A stretch of 9,513 nucleotides of DNA from Pseudomonadota bacterium. Lineage in GTDB: Bacteria > Pseudomonadota > Alphaproteobacteria > Acetobacterales > Acetobacteraceae. The stretch is taken from positions 1-9,513 of the forward strand of contig JAJZVE010000133.1 of the NCBI GenBank assembly GCA_021845835.1, read 5' to 3'. Positions 1-7,354 of this stretch are shown here, piece by piece. Position numbers and translations under genes: made by a program. The notes beneath the pieces are model-generated. The model was not told the DNA's origin. It ran no database searches and was given only the letters and a program-made list of their open reading frames with translations. Positions within the stretch are counted from its first letter, which is position 1. The number at the start of each line of letters is the position of its first letter.

Positions 1-199
1 CGGCGGCACCGGCCGCCGCGGTCCGCACCGAATCAACCACGATGCCACCGTCCGCCGCAAAGGCAGCTCTGGCGTCCGCCCGCAGATCGTAGCCACGCAC
101 CACAAAGCCGCCGCGCAGCAACGCCAGCGCCATCGGCAGGCCCATCGCACCAAGCCCGATAACGGCAACCGGCCCCGGCCTGCCCTTACGCTCCCTCAT
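1..199 (-). CDS. NAD(P)-dependent beta-hydroxyacid dehydrogenase, N-terminal part (runs off the left edge)
   Basis: Only the first 66 codons are in the window. They form the first half of a Rossmann fold: a beta strand followed by the glycine-rich loop VIGLGAMGLPMA (about residues 13-24), then a second strand ending in YDLR (about residues 38-41). The GxGxMGxPMA pattern is typical of the 3-hydroxyisobutyrate dehydrogenase / tartronate semialdehyde reductase / L-threonate dehydrogenase family. These cytoplasmic enzymes oxidise or reduce a beta-hydroxyacid with NAD(P). The aspartate at the end of the second strand mildly suggests NAD over NADP. The start codon overlaps the stop of the upstream lactonase gene in an ATGA (196-199), so translation is probably coupled and the gene belongs to the sugar operon. 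The catalytic lysine and substrate-binding segments lie outside the window, so the substrate cannot be assigned. The family call is firm; the exact activity is not. Confidence 0.85.
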   Translation of the reverse strand, partial: MRERKGRPGPVAVIGLGAMGLPMALALLRGGFVVRGYDLRADARAAFAADGGIVVDSVRTAAAGAA

Positions 200-1092
200 C
201 GAAGTCCCAACCTGGGAGCATGCAACGTCAGCCCCGCACAGGGTGCCGGCAGGGCTTCGATCTGTCCCTTGGACACTTCCGTCACTAGCAGGCGGGTTCC
301 GTCGCGCGAGAAGGCACAATTGGTCGGCTGCTCGCCATCCAGCATCATTCGATCTGCAACATTGCCGTTTCGGTCGAGCACGGTGACGTTGCGCTGGTTG
401 TAGACAGTGCAATAGAGCCGGCCATCGGCGCCGAACTTCATGCCGTCGGGCCCCCGGAACACGGGTCGGTTATCGGGCTGGAGCACGTTGCCAAACAACT
501 CGCGGCGCGGCGGGCCTGCACCGAACACATCGTAACGATAGACCTCGCCAGTGAAGGACGCATTGGCATAAAGGTGATTGGCACTGTCGAACGCGATCCC
601 GTTCGTGAAGCGGATGCCGCTATCGATTCGGCGTACGATCCGCTCGGCCTTCGGGTCTATCTCATAGACGCGCCCAATCCAGGACAGGCCCATGAAATTT
701 TCGACGAAGTTCTGCCCACTGATGAAGTCCCCGGCGACCATCCCGGAGTCCGTTACGTAGAGATGGCCGTCGGGTCCGAAAGCAAGGTCATTGGGAAACA
801 GGAAGCGGTCTGCGCCCTCGCCGTCAATGCGTAGAAGTTCGTTACCATGCGGATCTATGCAGATGACGGCGCGCAAGATTGCCTCGGCGATCCAGATATT
901 GCCATCACCATCGAGGGCAAGCCCGTTCGGGCGCCCGCCTGTCTTCCTGATGACACGCTTCCGGCCCTGCGGGTCGACATGCGTCACACAGCTCGTGTCC
1001 GCCGACATTTCAGTGACGTACATGGACCCATCCGCCAGGCTGATCGGCCCCTCCGGCGCGCCGAGAGCCGAGGCAAACAGTTTTACGGACAT
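196..1092 (-). CDS. SMP-30/gluconolactonase/LRE family protein, probable sugar lactonase
   Basis: This 298-residue protein has the length and repeat pattern of the six-bladed beta-propeller SMP-30/gluconolactonase family. These enzymes use a divalent metal to hydrolyse aldonolactones to aldonic acids. The expected metal ligands can be placed: Glu14 in the N-terminal PEGP motif, Asn101 in FPNDLAFGPDGHLYVTDSG, Asn164 in FTNGIAFD and Asp216 in GPDGMKFGADGRLY. Repeated blade motifs of the type DGxGNIWIAE are visible throughout. There is no signal peptide, so it should be cytoplasmic. A GGGAG ribosome site (1103-1099) lies 6 bases before the ATG. It lies 76 bases downstream of the binding-protein gene and overlaps the next dehydrogenase by 4 bases. 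It would act after a sugar dehydrogenase, opening the lactone formed. Some family members are esterases or act on other lactones, so the substrate stays open. Confidence 0.88.
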   Translation of the reverse strand: MSVKLFASALGAPEGPISLADGSMYVTEMSADTSCVTHVDPQGRKRVIRKTGGRPNGLALDGDGNIWIAEAILRAVICIDPHGNELLRIDGEGADRFLFPNDLAFGPDGHLYVTDSGMVAGDFISGQNFVENFMGLSWIGRVYEIDPKAERIVRRIDSGIRFTNGIAFDSANHLYANASFTGEVYRYDVFGAGPPRRELFGNVLQPDNRPVFRGPDGMKFGADGRLYCTVYNQRNVTVLDRNGNVADRMMLDGEQPTNCAFSRDGTRLLVTEVSKGQIEALPAPCAGLTLHAPRLGLR

Positions 1093-1155
1093 TCTGTTCT
1101 CCCATCCTGGTTGACGTTGTTTGTGGTGGTGGCAGGCTGCGGGTGCAGAACGCCG

Positions 1156-1172
1156 CTGACCGTCCCGGTCAG
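1156..1172 (-). other. Small hairpin spanning the stop codon of the binding-protein gene
   Basis: The bases form a perfect 6-bp inverted repeat, CTGACC and GGTCAG, around a 5-base loop. The repeat includes the TGA stop of the substrate-binding protein (1171-1169). In the minus-strand mRNA it would fold right at the end of that gene. No run of U follows, so it is not a standard terminator. Stem-loops after binding-protein genes in ABC operons often protect the upstream mRNA from 3' exonucleases and raise binding-protein levels; that role is inferred here. A 6-bp repeat could also arise by chance. Confidence 0.4.
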
Positions 1173-2152
1173 TAAGCCCCGGCAGAGGGCGGATAGACGC
1201 GTTTGATCTTCGCCTGTGTTTCAGGGCTGTCGATGGTGTCCTTGGTGACCAGCGGTTCCGGCAGAGGCAGTTCTTTGGTCACTTCCTTGCCGGTGAGCGC
1301 GTTGTACACTTGCTGCGTCGCATCGATGCCTTGGCCAACCGCCTCTTGGAGGAACAATCCCTGGATTTTTCCGTCGCGCAGCAGCTTGATCGTGGTCGGG
1401 CTGCCGTCTGCGGTCGCGATCGCGATCTTGCCGATCAGGCCGCGCGTCTCCAGCGCCTTGGCTGCACCCGTCGCAGCCTCATCGTACATGCCATAGATCG
1501 CTTTGATGTCGGGATGCGCTGTCAGAAGATCGTTTGCCTGCTGCACAGCCTCGTTCACGGTCAGCCCATGCGTCTGCAGGATCTGCACCAGATCACAGCC
1601 GCCGGCCTTGATTGATTCCTTTGCGCCCTTGAGGTATTTCTGCGCATTCTCACGGTCCTGCGGCAGTGAGAGCATTCCTACCTTGTTGCTGCCTCGTTCC
1701 TTGGCCTGGTCACAGATGAACGTTCCCTCCGCGACGCCGGTCTCGTAGTTGTTGGCGGTGACAGAGGAGCTGAAGGCGGTCTGTCCGGGCGCCGGACCGA
1801 TGCCGGTGAACGCCACTGGAATCTTGTGGTCCTTCAAGAAGCGCAGTAGCGGCGGCGTGCTGGTCGAACTGACCGGACCGATCACCACGGCGTCCACGCC
1901 GCGCGTCACCGCCGTGCGTGCGTTGTTCATTTGAGTACTCGGTGAGTTCTCGGACGTCATCTCGATATATTTCATGCCCAGCTTCTGCGCCTGGGTTTTC
2001 ACCCCGTACGCCACCCACTGCCAGTAGGAAATGTCGAGCGACGGCGCGAGATAGACAATGGTGTACTCCTTCGCCTGCGCCGCGCCTGTCGCGAGACCGC
2101 AGGTGAACACAGCGGCGAAGGCAGCAGAAAGAAGGCGAGCCTTGCGTGACAT
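1169..2152 (-). CDS. Sugar ABC transporter periplasmic substrate-binding protein (Peripla_BP_4 type)
   Basis: This 327-residue protein starts with a clear Sec signal peptide: MSRKAR, a hydrophobic stretch of about 15 residues, then an AQA cleavage site after residue 27. The mature part reads as a type I periplasmic-binding fold. It has an N-terminal beta strand ([10 protein letters not shown]), a [11 protein letters not shown] helix, [24 protein letters not shown] and, in the second lobe, [20 protein letters not shown] and [10 protein letters not shown]. This matches the RbsB/XylF/TorT-like group that feeds RbsA/RbsC-type importers. A strong ribosome site, GAAGGGAAA (2166-2158), precedes the ATG. 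The gene lies directly after its permease, 29 bases away. The binding protein is usually first in such operons; here it follows the ATPase and permease. The ligand is probably a monosaccharide, polyol or similar small polar molecule and cannot be named from the sequence. Confidence 0.9.
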   Translation of the reverse strand: MSRKARLLSAAFAAVFTCGLATGAAQAKEYTIVYLAPSLDISYWQWVAYGVKTQAQKLGMKYIEMTSENSPSTQMNNARTAVTRGVDAVVIGPVSSTSTPPLLRFLKDHKIPVAFTGIGPAPGQTAFSSSVTANNYETGVAEGTFICDQAKERGSNKVGMLSLPQDRENAQKYLKGAKESIKAGGCDLVQILQTHGLTVNEAVQQANDLLTAHPDIKAIYGMYDEAATGAAKALETRGLIGKIAIATADGSPTTIKLLRDGKIQGLFLQEAVGQGIDATQQVYNALTGKEVTKELPLPEPLVTKDTIDSPETQAKIKRVYPPSAGAY

Positions 2153-2181
2153 AGTCGTTTCCCTTCGTATTTGTTTATGGA

Positions 2182-3195
2182 TTATCGTCGCGCTTTGCCG
2201 ACGCGGTCGATGAGTACGGCCACCAGGATCACCATCCCGGTTACCGATCCTTGCCAGAAGCTATTGATCCCGATCAGGTTCACCCCGTTCTGGATGACGG
2301 TAATCATCATGGCGCCTAACACTGCCCCGATTGCCGAGCCCGTGCCTCCCGAAAGACTGGCGCCACCGATCACCACTGCGGCAATCGCCTGTAGCATGAG
2401 GCTTGATCCGGCGGTCGCCTCGGCGTTGCTGATGTAGGAGAGGCTGAGCACCGAGGCGAAAGAGGCCAGCAGGCTGCAGACCACATAAGTGGACAGCCGC
2501 GAGGCGCGCACCGGGATGCCGAGCAGGCGAGAGGATTCGTTACTGCTGCCGATGGCATAGAGCCAACGCCCGGCAACAACCTTGCGCAGCACGAACTCGA
2601 CCACCACCGTCAGCACGATGCTGAACAGCGCGAAATTCGGCACGCCCGGCAGTAGGGTACCTGAGTTCATAAGATAGTAGCTAGCGTCGGGCACCGGCAT
2701 GGAATGCCCATCGGTGACGATGAAGGCGAGGCTGCCGCCGGCGGCATAGGTAATCAGCGTCACCACGAAAGGCGCGAGGCCGGCGAAAGTGACCAGCGCA
2801 CCGTTTGCCAGGCCGACGACTATCCCCACGCCGAGGCCGCAGGCGGTGCTGACGACACTACCAAACCCCTGCGCCATCGCCAGCGCGGTGACCATGCCGG
2901 TCAGCGAGAATACCGATCCAACGGAAAGGTCGATGCCGCCAGTGATGATCACCAGAAGCTGGCCAATGGCCATGATCACCAGCGGCGCCGCCGCCTGGAT
3001 CACGTCGGCAAAGTTCCCCCAGGTCAGTGCCTGCGGGACCAAGAGACCGACAACGACCTCGATCAGCACGATGGCAATTGCGATCGTAGCCTCTGTGCCA
3101 TAGGTTGACAGCAGCCGCGGCCGCGCGCGGCCGGCTTTCGCCGCGCTGTCGCTGGTCCCGGCAGCCGCACCGGATGGATGCTCTGCCGTCGTCAT
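2182..3195 (-). CDS. Sugar ABC transporter permease (RbsC/BPD_transp_2 family)
   Basis: This 337-residue inner-membrane protein is highly hydrophobic, with about eight to ten predicted membrane segments. The family signature [14 protein letters not shown] lies at residues 82-95. The cytoplasmic coupling segment [14 protein letters not shown] at about 216-229 is the usual contact with the ATPase. [17 protein letters not shown] and [14 protein letters not shown] near the C-terminus are also typical of RbsC-like permeases. The open frame continues upstream to 3516, but that part lies antisense in frame terms to the ATPase gene and has no membrane character. The ATG at 3195 forms an ATGA overlap with the ATPase stop (3192-3195) and gives the normal family length. 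A roughly 30-residue Ala/Ser-rich cytoplasmic tail precedes the first helix. It would form the homodimeric channel for the importer together with the adjacent ATPase and binding protein. Confidence 0.93.
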   Translation of the reverse strand: MTTAEHPSGAAAGTSDSAAKAGRARPRLLSTYGTEATIAIAIVLIEVVVGLLVPQALTWGNFADVIQAAAPLVIMAIGQLLVIITGGIDLSVGSVFSLTGMVTALAMAQGFGSVVSTACGLGVGIVVGLANGALVTFAGLAPFVVTLITYAAGGSLAFIVTDGHSMPVPDASYYLMNSGTLLPGVPNFALFSIVLTVVVEFVLRKVVAGRWLYAIGSSNESSRLLGIPVRASRLSTYVVCSLLASFASVLSLSYISNAEATAGSSLMLQAIAAVVIGGASLSGGTGSAIGAVLGAMMITVIQNGVNLIGINSFWQGSVTGMVILVAVLIDRVGKARR

Positions 3196-4688
3196 GCCGC
3201 CATCCCCGTCGCATGGGCCAAGTGCGCTTCGTCCAGTTCCGGACCGGTGAGAATTCCGGACGGAGCCCCATCCGGATCGAAGGCGAGCACCGCGTGGCAG
3301 AGGTCTACCAGTTCCGCATACTCGGTGGACCACCACACGACACCCACGCCACGTTCCGCCATCTGCCGCACCAGGACGTAGAGATCGCGCTTGGTGCCGA
3401 TATCCACGCCGCGGGTCGGCTCCTCCAGCACCAGCAGGCGGGGTGCGATGTTCAGCCAACGCGCGATCAACAATTTTTGCTGTGTGCCGCCGGAAAGCGT
3501 TTCTGGCAGCGCCCACAGGGAGGCAGCCTTGATGTGCAGCCTGCGCAGCAGGTCATCACCCTCCTGCGCTTCCCGCCGCGCGACCAGCACGCGACGCTGG
3601 CGGATGCGCGCGGCGGCCAGCAAGTTGTCGACGATCGGCAGCTTCGCCAGGATCCCTTTGCCGGCGCGGTCGCCGGAGACCAAGCCGATCCCCTGCCGCA
3701 CCGCCTGCCTTGGGCTGTGCAGGACGAGAGGGCGGCCACCGCGTGTGATACGCCAGATGCTATCGCGCCGCGCCCCGGTCAGCGCATCGATCAATGCGGA
3801 GGGACCGGCCGGTGCGCCGGCGAGGCCGATGATCCCCCCGGGTGGAATCTCCAACCGCGTGGCGCCACTCTCCGCCCCGAAGGCGTTGCCCGATGTCGTG
3901 TTGGCAACTGGGGTAACGGGTGGGCGTGTTGCCCCTTCCAGCGCCGTCGCCTGACCCATCGTGGTCACGAGGTCGGCATCGCTCAGCTCGGTCAGCGGCG
4001 CCCGGCTCAACGCACTCACGCCGTCGCGCAGAATGGTGCATACCGCAGCGATCTCGCGGATTTCCCGCATCCGATGGGAGACGAACACGACCGAGATGCC
4101 GTGCTGTCCGATCAGGCGTCGCAGCAGCGCGAACAGCCGCTCGGTTTCTGCCGCCGTCAGATTCGCGGTCGGCTCGTCGAGCAACAGCAGCTGCGCACCG
4201 GCACTCAGCGCACGGGCGATCTCCACCACCTGCCGTTCGTGCAGTGTCAATTCGGCGACACGCCGATACAAGGCGCGTTGCGCGAGAGACGCATCAATCT
4301 GCCCTAGCGCAGCTTCCGCTGCCCGCGCCGCCTCGCGGGCGCTGAACAGGGCGGCGCCGCGCGCCAGATGCGGCAGATGGATGTTCTCGGCCACCGTCAG
4401 ATCCGGCAGCAGCGCGGTCTCCTGATGCACGACCGCGACGCCGTGGGCCCGCGCGGCCTCGCCCTCCGAGGAATCGATGTCCAAACCTCGATACAGAACC
4501 TCGCCCTTATCGCGGGAAACGGTGCCGGTTACGATCTTCAGTAGCGTCGATTTGCCGGCCCCGTTGCCGCCCAGAAGTGCATGAATCTCCCCCGGTGCGA
4601 CCGCGAAGTTTGCCCCCCGCAGAACCCGCGTGGCGCCGTAGCTCTTATAGACTTCGCGCGCCTCCAGAAGATAAGCGGAGCCGGTCAT
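3192..4688 (-). CDS. Sugar ABC transporter ATP-binding protein with two nucleotide-binding domains (RbsA/MglA type)
   Basis: This is about 498 residues, the normal size for the fused double ATPase of CUT2-type sugar importers. Domain 1 is intact: Walker A GGNGAGKST (40-48), Q-loop Gln89, a signature region at LTLHERQ (147-153), Walker B LLLLDEPTAN (167-176) and H-loop His205. Domain 2 has the LSGGTQQK signature (398-405) and LLVLEEPTRGVD (418-429), where Glu replaces the usual Walker B Asp. Its P-loop is degenerate (GAPAGPSAL, 291-299, no Lys or Arg), so only domain 1 is expected to hydrolyse ATP efficiently. The first in-frame ATG at 4688 follows the transketolase stop after 5 bases. A GTG at 4703 would add five residues (MAVAV) and overlap that gene by 10 bases. 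Neither has a clear ribosome site, and I prefer the ATG. The permease is coupled through an ATGA. Confidence 0.92.
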   Translation of the reverse strand: MTGSAYLLEAREVYKSYGATRVLRGANFAVAPGEIHALLGGNGAGKSTLLKIVTGTVSRDKGEVLYRGLDIDSSEGEAARAHGVAVVHQETALLPDLTVAENIHLPHLARGAALFSAREAARAAEAALGQIDASLAQRALYRRVAELTLHERQVVEIARALSAGAQLLLLDEPTANLTAAETERLFALLRRLIGQHGISVVFVSHRMREIREIAAVCTILRDGVSALSRAPLTELSDADLVTTMGQATALEGATRPPVTPVANTTSGNAFGAESGATRLEIPPGGIIGLAGAPAGPSALIDALTGARRDSIWRITRGGRPLVLHSPRQAVRQGIGLVSGDRAGKGILAKLPIVDNLLAAARIRQRRVLVARREAQEGDDLLRRLHIKAASLWALPETLSGGTQQKLLIARWLNIAPRLLVLEEPTRGVDIGTKRDLYVLVRQMAERGVGVVWWSTEYAELVDLCHAVLAFDPDGAPSGILTGPELDEAHLAHATGMAA

Positions 4689-4693
4689 GACAG

Positions 4694-5683
4694 CTACAGC
4701 CACGACTTGATCTGTGCGACCATAGCCTGCGTCGAGATGCCGTAGCGATCATGCAGCGTCGGCAGAGCGCCGGCGTCGAGGAATGCATCCGGCAGGCCGA
4801 TCTGCCGGAACGGCGGCGTCACCCGGGCACGCAGCAGCAGGGCCGCAACGGCTTCGCCTAGGCCACCGATCACGGTGTGGTTTTCCGCAACCACGACCAG
4901 CCGGCCAGGACGTGCCGCCTGGTCCAGGATCGCCTGTTCGTCAAGCGGCTTGATGGTCGGCGCATGCAGCACTGCGACCCCGATACGGTCGGCACGCAGA
5001 TGCTCGGCGACTTCCAGCGCGCGCATCGTCATGATTCCGGAGGAGATGACCAGCACATCCGTGCCGTCGCGCAGCAGCTTGGCCCGGCCCAGCTCGAAGC
5101 GGTAATCGTACTCGTCCAGCACCAGCGGCACCTGGCCGCGCAGCAGCCGCATATAGACCGGCCCTTGGTGCGCAGCGATCGCCGGCACCGCCTGTTCCAC
5201 ATCCAGCGCATCGCACGGATCGACGATGGTGAGGTTCGGCGTGCCGCGGAAGATTGCCAGATCCTCGGTCGCCTGATGGCTTGGGCCATAGCCGCTGGTC
5301 AGGCCGGGCAGAGCACAGCAGATCTTGACGTCGAGATTTTCCTCGGCGATCGCGAGGCAGATGAAATCGTAGGCGCGTCGCGCCGCGAACACCGCGTAGG
5401 TGGTCGCGAACGGCACGAAACCTTCCTTGGCGAATCCCGCCGCCGAAGCCATCAACAGCTGCTCTGCCATGCCCATCTGATAAAATCGATCCGGATGGGC
5501 CTGTGCAAAAATATGTAAGTCGGTGTATTTACTGAGGTCCGCCGTCAGACCGACGATGTCTCGGCGCGCCTCCGCCAGCGCGGCCAGCGCATGACCGAAC
5601 GGGGCGGGTTTGGTACGCTGCCCCTCCGCCGCCAGTGAAGCGATCATGGCTGAGGTGGTCAGCCGGGGCTTGCTGCCGCTCAT
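4694..5683 (-). CDS. Transketolase, C-terminal subunit (split transketolase)
   Basis: This 329-residue protein matches the pyrimidine-binding and C-terminal domains of a split transketolase. The catalytic glutamate that activates thiamine diphosphate is Glu74 in YQMGMAEQ. The aromatic-rich segment FVPFATTYAVFAARRAYD (89-106) and GLTSGYGPSHQATEDLAIFR (127-146), with His136, follow the family pattern. The C-terminal Rossmann-like domain carries GTDVLVISSG (207-216) and VVVAENHTVIGGLGE (263-277). With the N-terminal subunit it should form an alpha2beta2 enzyme that moves a two-carbon ketol unit from a ketose to an aldose in the cytoplasm. The ATG at 5683 overlaps the stop of the N-terminal subunit (ATGA, 5680-5683), with GGAG 8 bases upstream. 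The frame is open further up to 5920, but that part is out-of-frame coding of the N-terminal subunit. 1-deoxyxylulose-5-phosphate synthase and pyruvate dehydrogenase E1 beta are related; the split gene pair favours transketolase. Confidence 0.9.
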   Translation of the reverse strand: MSGSKPRLTTSAMIASLAAEGQRTKPAPFGHALAALAEARRDIVGLTADLSKYTDLHIFAQAHPDRFYQMGMAEQLLMASAAGFAKEGFVPFATTYAVFAARRAYDFICLAIAEENLDVKICCALPGLTSGYGPSHQATEDLAIFRGTPNLTIVDPCDALDVEQAVPAIAAHQGPVYMRLLRGQVPLVLDEYDYRFELGRAKLLRDGTDVLVISSGIMTMRALEVAEHLRADRIGVAVLHAPTIKPLDEQAILDQAARPGRLVVVAENHTVIGGLGEAVAALLLRARVTPPFRQIGLPDAFLDAGALPTLHDRYGISTQAMVAQIKSWL

Positions 5684-6522
5684 GCCGGTATCTCCGCGTC
5701 CAGGGTCGCCAGCGCGAGCTGCCATTCGTCCTTCTCCACGCGGATGAAATGCGTCTTGTCCCGCTGTTCGAGGAACTTCACGCCACGCCCCATCAGCGTG
5801 TCGCAGAGAATCACGCGCGGTTGTGGCGCCTGCCAGGCGCGCGCCGCATCGAACGCGGCGACCAACTCCGGGATGTCGTTTCCGTTGACGCGCTGTACAT
5901 GCCAGCCGAAGGCTTGCCACTTTGCCGACAGCGGCTCGAAGTTCAGCACCTTCGTGGACGGTCCGTCCGCCTGCTGGTTGTTCACGTCAACGACGGCGAT
6001 CAGGTTGGAAAGCTGCCAGTGCGCCGCCGACAGCGCCGCTTCCCAGGTCGCCCCTTCGTTCAGTTCGCCATCTGAGAGTAGGTTGAAGACGAACGCATCG
6101 GACTGCTTGCGGCGCAGGCCGAGGCACATGCCGATCGCGATGGCAAGCCCCTGGCCCAGTGAACCGCCGCTAATCTCCATCCCCGGCGTGTAGGATGCCA
6201 TGCCGGACATCGGCAGCCGGCTGTCATCGCTGCCATAGGTTTCCAGTTCCATCTCGGGAACCACGCCAGCCTCGATCAGGGCGGCGTAGAGCGCGATAGC
6301 ATAGTGCCCGATGGAAAGCAGGAAGCGGTCGCGCTCCTCCCATGCCGGCTCGCCCGGGCGATAGCGCAGCGCATGGAAATACGCGACCGCGAGCACGTCG
6401 GCGATGCCAAGCGCCTGGCCGACATAGCCCTGCCCCTGCACTTCGCCCATGCGGACCGCATGGCGCCGGATACGCCATGCGCGCTGGGCAAGCGAAATGT
6501 TCGAGAGTGTCTGCGATGTCAT
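5680..6522 (-). CDS. Transketolase, N-terminal subunit (split transketolase)
   Basis: This 280-residue protein is the diphosphate-binding half of a split transketolase. The thiamine diphosphate/metal motif runs from LLSDGELNEG (148-157) to DVNNQQADG (179-187), about 30 residues apart as expected for the GDG-to-NN motif. Ser replaces the first Gly, which is common in this group. ISGGSLGQGLAIAIGMCLG (117-135), DRFLLSIGHYAIALYAAL (65-82) and GRGVKFLEQRDKTH (245-258) are also family signatures. The length agrees with stand-alone N-terminal subunits. The ATG at 6522 is preceded by GAGGA (6535-6531), spaced 8 bases; this site overlaps the TGA of the dehydrogenase gene, so the two are probably coupled. 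An open frame extends to 6975 but lacks family similarity. Placement inside a sugar-import operon points to a dedicated catabolic step, not to the housekeeping pentose phosphate pathway. Confidence 0.92.
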   Translation of the reverse strand: MTSQTLSNISLAQRAWRIRRHAVRMGEVQGQGYVGQALGIADVLAVAYFHALRYRPGEPAWEERDRFLLSIGHYAIALYAALIEAGVVPEMELETYGSDDSRLPMSGMASYTPGMEISGGSLGQGLAIAIGMCLGLRRKQSDAFVFNLLSDGELNEGATWEAALSAAHWQLSNLIAVVDVNNQQADGPSTKVLNFEPLSAKWQAFGWHVQRVNGNDIPELVAAFDAARAWQAPQPRVILCDTLMGRGVKFLEQRDKTHFIRVEKDEWQLALATLDAEIPA

Positions 6523-6533
6523 GCCAGTTGTCC

Positions 6534-7286
6534 TCACCCGTGGATCAGCATGCCGCCGTTCACATCGATCACCGCGCCGGTGATGTAGGCCGAGAGGTCG
6601 GAGGCCAGGAACAAATAGGCACCGGCGACATCGCGCGCGTCGCCAAGCCGGTTGAGCGGAATGCCCTTGAGAATCTCGGACCGCATCTCGTCGGTCAGCT
6701 TGCCGCCGGTGATGTCGGTCTGGATCAGGCCAGGGGTGACACAGTTCACCCGGACGCCGTCCGGCCCGAGTTCGCGCGCCATTGCCTTCGCCAGCCCCAG
6801 GACCCCGGCCTTCGCGGCGGAATAATGCGGGCCGCCAAAAATGCCGCCACCGCGCTGGGCAGAAACCGAGGACATGCATGCGATCGAGCCGCGACGGCGT
6901 GTGCGCATATGCGGCACGAACGCTTGGCTGAGATACAGCACACCACGCAAGTTCACATCGAGCACAGCGTCCCACTGCGCGGACCCTATTTCCATCAGTT
7001 TCAGCGGCTGGGAGATGCCCGCGTTGTTGATCAGGATGTCGATCTGCCCGAATGCCGCGATCGCTGCCTCTGCGGCACGCTGGCAGGCGTCGCGGTCAGC
7101 CACATTGCAGGCCAGCCCGATATGGCCGCGCCCCAGGCTCTCCGCCGTCGCACGGGCCGCGGCTTGGTCGAGATCGAGGATCGCAACCCGCGCGCCGTGT
7201 TCGGCAAACAACCGGGCCGTCGCCAGCCCGATTCCACGCGCGCTTGCCGCGCCGGAAATTACGGCGGTCTTACTATCCAGAAGCAT
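6534..7286 (-). CDS. Short-chain dehydrogenase/reductase (classical SDR), probable sugar or polyol dehydrogenase
   Basis: This 250-residue protein is a complete classical SDR. It shows the cofactor loop SGAASARGIG (11-20), an acidic residue at the end of the second strand (Asp38 in ILDLD, favouring NAD), NNAG at 87-90, structural Asn112, and the catalytic set Ser139/140, Tyr155 and Lys159 in HYSAAKAG. VNCVTPGLIQTDI (180-192) is the usual segment after the active site. It is a soluble enzyme that probably oxidises a hydroxyl group of a sugar, polyol or aldonate, or reduces the matching ketone. The ribosome site GAGGAAA (7297-7291) is well placed before the ATG at 7286. It is the first gene of the operon, directly behind the predicted promoter, and TK translation is coupled to it. 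Substrate cannot be told from SDR sequence alone. Confidence 0.93.
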   Translation of the reverse strand: MLLDSKTAVISGAASARGIGLATARLFAEHGARVAILDLDQAAARATAESLGRGHIGLACNVADRDACQRAAEAAIAAFGQIDILINNAGISQPLKLMEIGSAQWDAVLDVNLRGVLYLSQAFVPHMRTRRRGSIACMSSVSAQRGGGIFGGPHYSAAKAGVLGLAKAMARELGPDGVRVNCVTPGLIQTDITGGKLTDEMRSEILKGIPLNRLGDARDVAGAYLFLASDLSAYITGAVIDVNGGMLIHG

Positions 7287-7312
7287 GACGTTTCCTCGCT
7301 TTGCTCGCGCGG

Positions 7313-7340
7313 ATTATCTTCCCCTCCGGCATCGTCACAA
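7313..7340 (-). promoter_or_regulatory. Predicted sigma70-like promoter of the sugar operon
   Basis: On the minus strand TTGTGA (7340-7335, 4 of 6 matches to TTGACA) and GATAAT (7318-7313, 5 of 6 to TATAAT) are separated by 16 bases. Transcription would start near 7306, about 20 bases before the dehydrogenase ATG and upstream of its GAGGAAA ribosome site. The weak -35 is what one expects for a promoter needing an activator. The element lies just downstream of the LysR operator repeat. It is predicted by eye from the sequence. Confidence 0.55.
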
Positions 7341-7343
7341 AAC

Positions 7344-7354
7344 GCAAAATTTGC
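7344..7354. promoter_or_regulatory. 11-bp palindrome GCAAAATTTGC next to the LysR operator
   Basis: The bases form a perfect palindrome (GCAAA, central A, TTTGC). It abuts the large inverted repeat at 7355 and lies between it and the -35 of the operon promoter, at about -38 to -48 from the predicted start of transcription. This is where LysR-family regulators have their second, activating contact, often with a poorer match to the recognition site. It could be that site or simply an AT-rich bend; its sequence differs from the main operator. Confidence 0.4.

Noticed and set aside
3196..3516. N-terminal extension of the permease frame
   Set aside because: It overlaps the ATPase gene by over 300 bases, is not membrane-like, and the ATGA-coupled start at 3195 gives the normal family length.
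3105..4307. 400-codon plus-strand open frame antisense to the ABC ATPase
   Set aside because: The opposite strand encodes an ATPase with all expected motifs; the antisense product has no domain and unusual Arg/Gln/His-rich composition.
4877..5518. 213-codon plus-strand frame antisense to the transketolase C-terminal gene
   Set aside because: It mirrors a clear coding region and shows no family features.
5684..5920. N-terminal extension of the transketolase C-terminal subunit
   Set aside because: It overlaps the N-terminal subunit gene and is low-complexity Arg-rich; the start at 5683 has a ribosome site and ATGA overlap.
6523..6975. N-terminal extension of the transketolase N-terminal subunit
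   Set aside because: It overlaps the SDR gene in another frame; the start at 6522 has a well-spaced GAGGA and gives the usual length.
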